NCBI RefSeq assembly: GCF_000715075.1
Contig: NC_134102.1
Location: forward strand, 94,815,766 to 94,879,765
Length of the DNA stretch: 64,000 bases
Source: Nicotiana tabacum
Lineage: Eukaryota > Streptophyta > Magnoliopsida > Solanales > Solanaceae
Direction of reading: 5' to 3'
This document shows positions 58,868-64,000 of this stretch, one piece after another (position 1 is the stretch's first letter; each line of letters begins with the position of its first letter). A model generated the notes under the pieces. That model did not search any database, was not told the origin of the DNA, and was given only the letters and a program-made list of their open reading frames with translations. A program made the position numbers and the translations under genes.

Positions 58868-59429
58868 ATTAATTTGAAATTTTGTTAGAACACCTTCGGT
58901 ATTCGACTAAATCACCTTAAGTGTTCTTGATTAGATGTTAATTTCCAAACCTGAATATCCAAAAGAGAAGATTCTTTCAAATGGCAAAACCTTCCCAGGC
59001 CATTAAAAAAATGATCAACAAATTTGCTGCAAAGAATAAGATAAGATTATAGAAAGCTATTTCCAAAGAGCGACTGGTGGTTGGAGGTGAGAGAGAGATA
59101 GGGAAGACGGAGGTGGCAACACTGATGGGTTACTTTCAGTGTGGCTATGGTGGCCGGTTTTTGGCTGGCGAGACTGCTTCTACGGGGAAGGGGAGGATAC
59201 TATGGATCCGAAGAGAAAATATTTTTATTGACATGACTTTTTTTTTATTGGTTACACTCCCACATAGCCGAGCTTGCACTTCAGGCACTTAATATTCTTT
59301 GGGGCTGATTTTTTTGTGTTCAATAGGTACACTTTGATAGTAGTTTGAGTGCTTAATAGGTAGTATAAGGGTTAGTTGAAGTGTTAAAATGAAAATTGGA
59401 GCCAACTTTAAGGGCTTGTCTATATATTT
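58868..59429 (-). repeat. 0.55-kb repeat unit X, copy 2 (inverted)
   Basis: Inverted copy of 49608-50157. Its inner flank differs from the other two copies (CATGTATATTATTACTG), which defines the X boundary at ATTAATTT. About 70 bp of outer flank (to 59501) is shared with copy 3. Confidence 0.87.
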
Positions 59430-59761
59430 GGCCATTATTCTATTCACTTTATGTGACAAACTAACTAATTTTGAGATCTTTAAGTTTTTTTAAAATAAAA
59501 TCTACATGTTTGAAAACTGCATAAAAAGTACTATAAGTTATAGAAGTTAACAATTAAAAAAATTAAAAAATTGAAAGACAAATAATTTAAAAAAAACAAT
59601 TCACTCTTCAAATGGTAATGTATCACATAAAGTAAAACATATAGAGTATTATTTTATAAGGTTACTAATTAATTTATACATATTTATTTTAATTACTTTA
59701 AAATAATCTGATTATATAAATATATTTTACACCATCAATTAATAAAACGAAACTAATAAGA
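59430..59761. other. AT-rich spacer
   Basis: Non-coding. The first 72 bp repeat the outer flank of X copy 3; the rest is A/T-rich with no recognised element. Confidence 0.6.
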
Positions 59762-60720
59762 TGATGGACGATGCACGCTCCACTTCCGTCATCTACCATA
59801 ATTCTCTTAACATCGGTATCTAAAATTCGTAAAGTAATGACAAGTGCGTCATTACGAGGGAAAGCCAAACCGTCGAAATCTCACTCATCGAAGATGATAC
59901 TTTCTTCGAGTCTGTCATACCGTTCATGGGTGATCGATCTTTTGAGCTTGTGGTGGCAGTGAATTTTATGCCATTGATAGAGGCGTCGTCACTGCCACCA
60001 ATAATCATAATGATGGTGTGAGCTGGTGAAGGGGGTTTTGGCGGGCCTGGACGTTCTCGACCCCTCGCCAAGATGTTCCTTCCCTTGTCACTGAGCAGTT
60101 CTTTGAGATGCCCTTGCTGCAGCAAGTTTGCCACCTCTAGCCTAAGGGCGATGCAATCTTTTATTTTGTGCCCACGTTCTTGGTGGAACTCGTAGAGGGC
60201 ATCAAATTACCTTGTGTTTGGGTCCGACCTATCTTGGGCGGCCATTTGACTTTTGTTCCCAGCTTCTCGAGAGCGTAGACCATTTCTGTAGGCGATACGC
60301 AAAAATTGTGAGCATATAACAAAGGAGCATACCTCGATCATTCCTGTGAGTGCCTGATCTCGGCCTAGACGGGCCATCTTCATAATGGAAGGAGGGAACG
60401 GGTGTCCTAGCATAGGGTTAGTGTCGTTTCTTGCCCGGCCGCGACGCTGGGTGGTCTCTCCTCGTACTATCTATGTGTTCTTTCCTTGGCTCAGATTGTA
60501 CCAAGGTGAGCCGTCGAGTTGGTCCATTGAGGTCGTCGTCCTCTGCTCTAACCTCGGCATAGTAGGCATTATGGATTTCGTCTCAAATGGCCGGTAGATA
60601 CTTCATCAGCCGACTCAGAAGCTTTATGGTCACCCTCGAACCTTCTCTGCTCAACCCATTCTGAAAGGCTGCCACGGCCATCCCTTCAGAAACATTTGGT
60701 AAGGTCATAATCCTCACCCT
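59762..60720 (-). pseudogene. Inverted copy of Tat gag fragment
   Basis: Encodes the same gag segment as 50182-51131: EGMAVAAFQNG region at the right end, FHQERGHKIKDCIALRLEVA, LLQQGHLKELLSDKGRN, IIGGSDDASINGIKFTAT, then the start of protease with VDDGSGA. Stops and frame changes differ from the left copy, so the two have drifted separately since duplication. It ends abruptly at AT-rich DNA. Confidence 0.85.
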
Positions 60721-60735
60721 ATTGAATCATTAGAT

Positions 60736-61299
60736 ATTAATTTAAAATTTTGTTAGAACACCTCCGGTATTCGACTAAATCACCTTAAGTGTTCTTGATT
60801 AGATGTTAATTTCCAAATCTGAATATCCAAAAGAGAAGATTCTTTCAAATGGCAAAACCTTCCCACGCCATTAAAAAATGATCAACAAATTTGCTGCAAA
60901 GAATAAGAGAAGATTATAGAAAGCTATTTCCAAAGAGCGACTGGTGGTTGGAGGTGAGAGGTAGGTAGGGAAGATGGAAGTGGCGACACTGATGGGTTAC
61001 TTTCAGTGTGGCTATGGTGGCCGATTTTTAACTAGCGAGACAGCTTCTACGGGAAAGGGGAGGATACTCGATAATAGATCCGAAGAGAACATATTTTTAT
61101 TGACATGGCTTTTTTTATTGGTTACACTGCCACATAGCCGAGCTTGCACTTCACGCATTTAATATTCTTTGGGGCTGATTTTTTTGTGTTCAATAGGTAC
61201 ACTTTGATAGTAGTTTGAGTGCTTAATAGGTAGTATAAGGATTAGTAGAAGTGTTAAAGTGACAATTGGAGCCAACATTTAGGGTCTGTCTATATATTT
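60736..61299 (-). repeat. 0.55-kb repeat unit X, copy 3 (inverted)
   Basis: Joined to the inverted gag fragment at the same point as X copy 1 is joined to the forward gag. Its outer flank (to 61375) matches that of copy 2 and is then cut by the LTR at 61376. Confidence 0.87.
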
Positions 61300-61989
61300 G
61301 GCCATTATTCTATTTGTTTCGCTTTATGTGAAAACTAACTAATTTTGAGATCTTTATGTTTTTTTAAAATAAAATTGTCACGACCCATAATTCCACCATA
61401 GGTGTCGTGATGGCACTTAGTCTCTAAGACTAAGTAAACCGATTATAATAACAATTCAAACCAATTATTTTTAAATAAATAATCGAAACCAACAGCGGAA
61501 ATAATTACAAACAACCTCCCAAGACTGGTAATACTGAGTCACGAACTCTAACTGAACATATGAAATTATCTCAAGGATCGAATACTCAATATTGTTTGAA
61601 TAATGATTAACAGTACAATAAAATAGAAAGACTCCAAGGGACTGCGGCAACCAAGCAGCTCTACCTTGAATCCTTGCGATCCCACTCTAACTCTGTCCGA
61701 GTCCGATATCTCAAATCAAGACTAACCTCGGTGGAGTTGTGACGAGGTACAGTCAAGACACTCACTAGTCTAATAACCTGTGCAATATAGTATACAAAAA
61801 TAATAGAAAAATAAATAGCAGTGATAGCAACAATAATCAACTAGTGATGTAAACAGCAAGGCAACAAGAACTCCATAAATATTGCTCAAACAGGTAATGA
61901 ACACAAGTACAACCAATAATCAAGTCCTTCAAAATATACATCTTTCATCTATAAGTTTTTCAATAGAAATATCTATAATATAATCCTTT

Positions 61990-62175
61990 CCAATAAATAT
62001 ATTTCGAACATACTTCTTTCAAATAAATATCGTTCGAATATAATTCTTTCAAATAAATATCTTTCGAATATAATTCTTTCAAATAATATCCTTCAAATAT
62101 AATTCTTTCAAATAAATGTCTTTCGAATATAATTATTTCAAATAATATTTGGAATATAATCCTTTCAAATAAAAG
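61990..62175. repeat. Tandem repeat, AT-rich 30-bp unit
   Basis: Five to six copies of AAATAAATATCTTTCGAATATAATTCTTTC-like units; same family as 23930-24140 and 31690-31830. Confidence 0.8.
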
Positions 62176-62234
62176 TCATCTTGTGACACCTCATCTCATA
62201 ATCATAAAATACGGGTCTCAGCCTACTTTTATAT

Positions 62235-62410
62235 TTCCACGGTACCTCGTGCCAATATCTCTATCACAACCGCACGGACAACTCACGTGCCAATATATCA
62301 TATTTTCCCTGGCACCTCGTGCCCATATTTCATATTTGTTGCGCCGTGCAACCCGATACCATATAACATTAATCATACATATTGCGGCGTGGAACCCGAT
62401 CCCATATAAC
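62235..62410. repeat. Mixed stem-loop array in LTR
   Basis: Contains all three unit types in one LTR: GGTACCTCGTGCC and GGCACCTCGTGCC, GCACGGACAACTCACGTGCC, and TTGCGCCGTGCAACCCGAT plus TTGCGGCGTGGAACCCGAT. Confidence 0.87.
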
Positions 62411-62634
62411 ATAATCCGCCTGGCAATAGCCATAGGCTCTCAATTTCAACATAGATCAGACTATTATCAAGTTTACCGAAATAACAAGACACGTTGCACA
62501 AGATATAAAAATAAATACAAGGAAAATCACAACATCACATGAAAATTACCAATGCAATAACCCGACATCATCACATAAAACTTACCAACATAATAACTCT
62601 ACATTATCGCATATCATCCCTGACAATAGCCACA

Positions 62635-62785
62635 TTTATCTCTCCTATAGTCATCCTTACCACTCCTATAATAGACTCCCTTATCCCTCCGCCCTGACAA
62701 TATCAATAGCTACCTTTATCGCTCATATAGCCACCCTTATCGCTTCGTATAATAGCCACCCTTATCGCTCCGCCCAGACAATATC
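62635..62785. repeat. Degenerate 21-bp repeat block
   Basis: Copies of CACCCTTATCGCTCC(G/T) with longer spacers than at 24610-24730. Confidence 0.8.
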
Positions 62786-64000
62786 CCAACACACATAACT
62801 ACAGTGAATTGCCACCCTTATATCCTCATAATAATAACTCAAATCACACAATAATTTACACGGAATATTATCACGACAACACAACACAATCAATTCATAT
62901 CACAATTTGCCCAATGGCCACAACCAATTCCAAAGATATAGTAAAATTAATAAATTTCTCAAAAATAGCCCAAGGCTCCACACAATGTATATAAAATCTC
63001 AAAATAACAACAGAGATAGAAAAGTAACTCAGCATAGGACAACGACTTCTTTAATCCAGATTTTAATAAATATAATTAATGCCTTATTTTAAACTTATTT
63101 AATAAATTTTTTTGCAGATAAGGATTCAATAATTAATTTAATTCCAAGAAAAATATCAAATCAACAAGCACACGGAATTCACATAAAAATCCAAGTGACA
63201 ATAACATCAAATTATCATATAAAATATAATTTCGACAAACTAGGAACGAAGCATGATAATTCAAGGATTTACTAAGTTCCAACAATTTTCCAATTTAATA
63301 CATAAGGGTGTCTACGAATTTTAACTGATATAATTTACACATATAAACCAAGTACGTACTCGTCACCTTGCGTATACGGCTTTCAATCACACAATTTTCA
63401 CATAAGACTCTATGCCTAAGGGGTAATTTTCTCACTCAAGGTTAAGCAAGATACTTACCTTTTTGAATTTATGTCGATATTCCAAAATTGCCTTCTTGCT
63501 TGAATTGACCTTCGGACAACTTAAATCTATCCAACTTAATTCAATTCAGTCAATACTAATTATAGGAATTAATTCCATATGAAAATATTAATTTTCCAAC
63601 AAAATTCGAAATTTAACTCAAAAATCGCCTGTGGGGACCATGTTTTGGAATCCGACGAAATTCATAAAATACAATAACCCATTCAATTACTTGTCCACCC
63701 ATACCAATTTTATCAAATTTCGATAACAACTCGAACTGCAAATCTAAAATTTTTGTTCTTGAAAAGTTTTGCAAAAATCTTGATTTCTTCCATTTAAATC
63801 CGAAATAAATGATGAATATAACCATGGATTTATGAAATATAATCACTTTTGGATATAGGACACTTACCCAAGTCGAATTCGTGAAAAAATCCTCAAAATC
63901 GCCCAAGAACCGTGCTCCAAAAATTCAAAAACAAAATGACCATTTTTTGTCCTTAAATTTCTGCCCATCCGTCACTAAAAGTCCATTTTCCGTCACTAAA

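Larger units (their letters stand above)
49608..61299. repeat. Inverted composite: 1.5-kb arms around a Tat element
   Basis: Positions 49608-51131 and about 59762-61299 are inverted copies. Each is unit X joined to the same internal point of Tat gag, with the same junction (ATCTAATGATTCAACAGGGT region). The right arm stops just after the protease VDDGSG motif. The loop of about 8.6 kb holds the rest of the Tat element and a second inverted X (58868-59429). Confidence 0.82.
61376..64000 (-). repeat. LTR of gag-only family, truncated by window end
   Basis: Starts TGTCACGACCC and follows the block order of the LTR at 23326-26977: AATATAATTC repeats (61990-62175), mixed stem-loop units (62235-62410), CTTATCGCTCC repeats (62635-62785), then the conserved TCTTGCTTGAATTGACC block near 63490. 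The U3 end is outside the window, so solo or complete status is unknown. Confidence 0.87.

Overview
The window is plant nuclear DNA made almost entirely of transposable elements. I found no intact host gene, tRNA, rRNA or CRISPR array. The LTR termini (TGTAACGACCC on the element sense strand), the Del/Tekay-type and Tat-type Ty3 proteins, and a fragment matching plastid rps19-rpl22 fit a large Solanaceae genome, probably Nicotiana. That assignment is from memory of these families and was not searched.

Layout. 1-5277: 5' half of a minus-strand Ty3/gypsy (Tekay/Del-like) element: an open PR-RT reading frame running off the window edge, a broken gag, a tRNA-Met-type primer binding site and a 2.25-kb LTR. 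5278-7843: AT-rich DNA with a decayed Helitron (PIF1-like helicase) and three Helitron-like 5' termini. 7844-18204: a solo LTR (TSD ATCTC) split by a second solo LTR (9112-12006) and by a 4.7-kb L1-type LINE (12354-17047, 15-bp TSD). 18278-21216: another solo LTR (TSD TGAGG). 21217-23325: old AT-rich DNA. 23326-29944: a gag-only LTR element lacking its 5' LTR. 29945-30970: an organelle-like patch holding the plastid rps19 end and rpl22 start. 30971-41249: a complete gag-only LTR element with two LTRs and TSD CCTTT. 41255-43446: old AT-rich DNA with palindrome-rich repeats. 43452-49579: a near full-length but decayed Ty1/copia element (280-bp LTRs, TSD TAACT). 49608-61299: a composite built on a Tat-lineage Ty3 element (gag, PR, RT, two RNase H domains, integrase, 60-bp tandem repeats, antisense spliced ORF), flanked by three copies of a 0.55-kb repeat and a 1.5-kb inverted duplication of its gag end. 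61376-64000: the start of another LTR of the gag-only family.

How the parts relate. The gag-only elements and the Tekay-like element share LTR termini, the tRNA-Met-type primer site and the leader just inside the 5' LTR. The gag-only copies are therefore probably moved in trans by Tekay-like machinery. All the long LTRs carry two modules at fixed places: an array of short stem-loop units on the R/U5 side, and, about 0.9 kb from the U3 start, an array of short CpG-rich palindromes. The unit sequence differs between families while the palindromic design and position persist. This, a compensated stem-loop beside the polypurine tract of the gag-only elements, and the inverted Tat composite are the least explained features.
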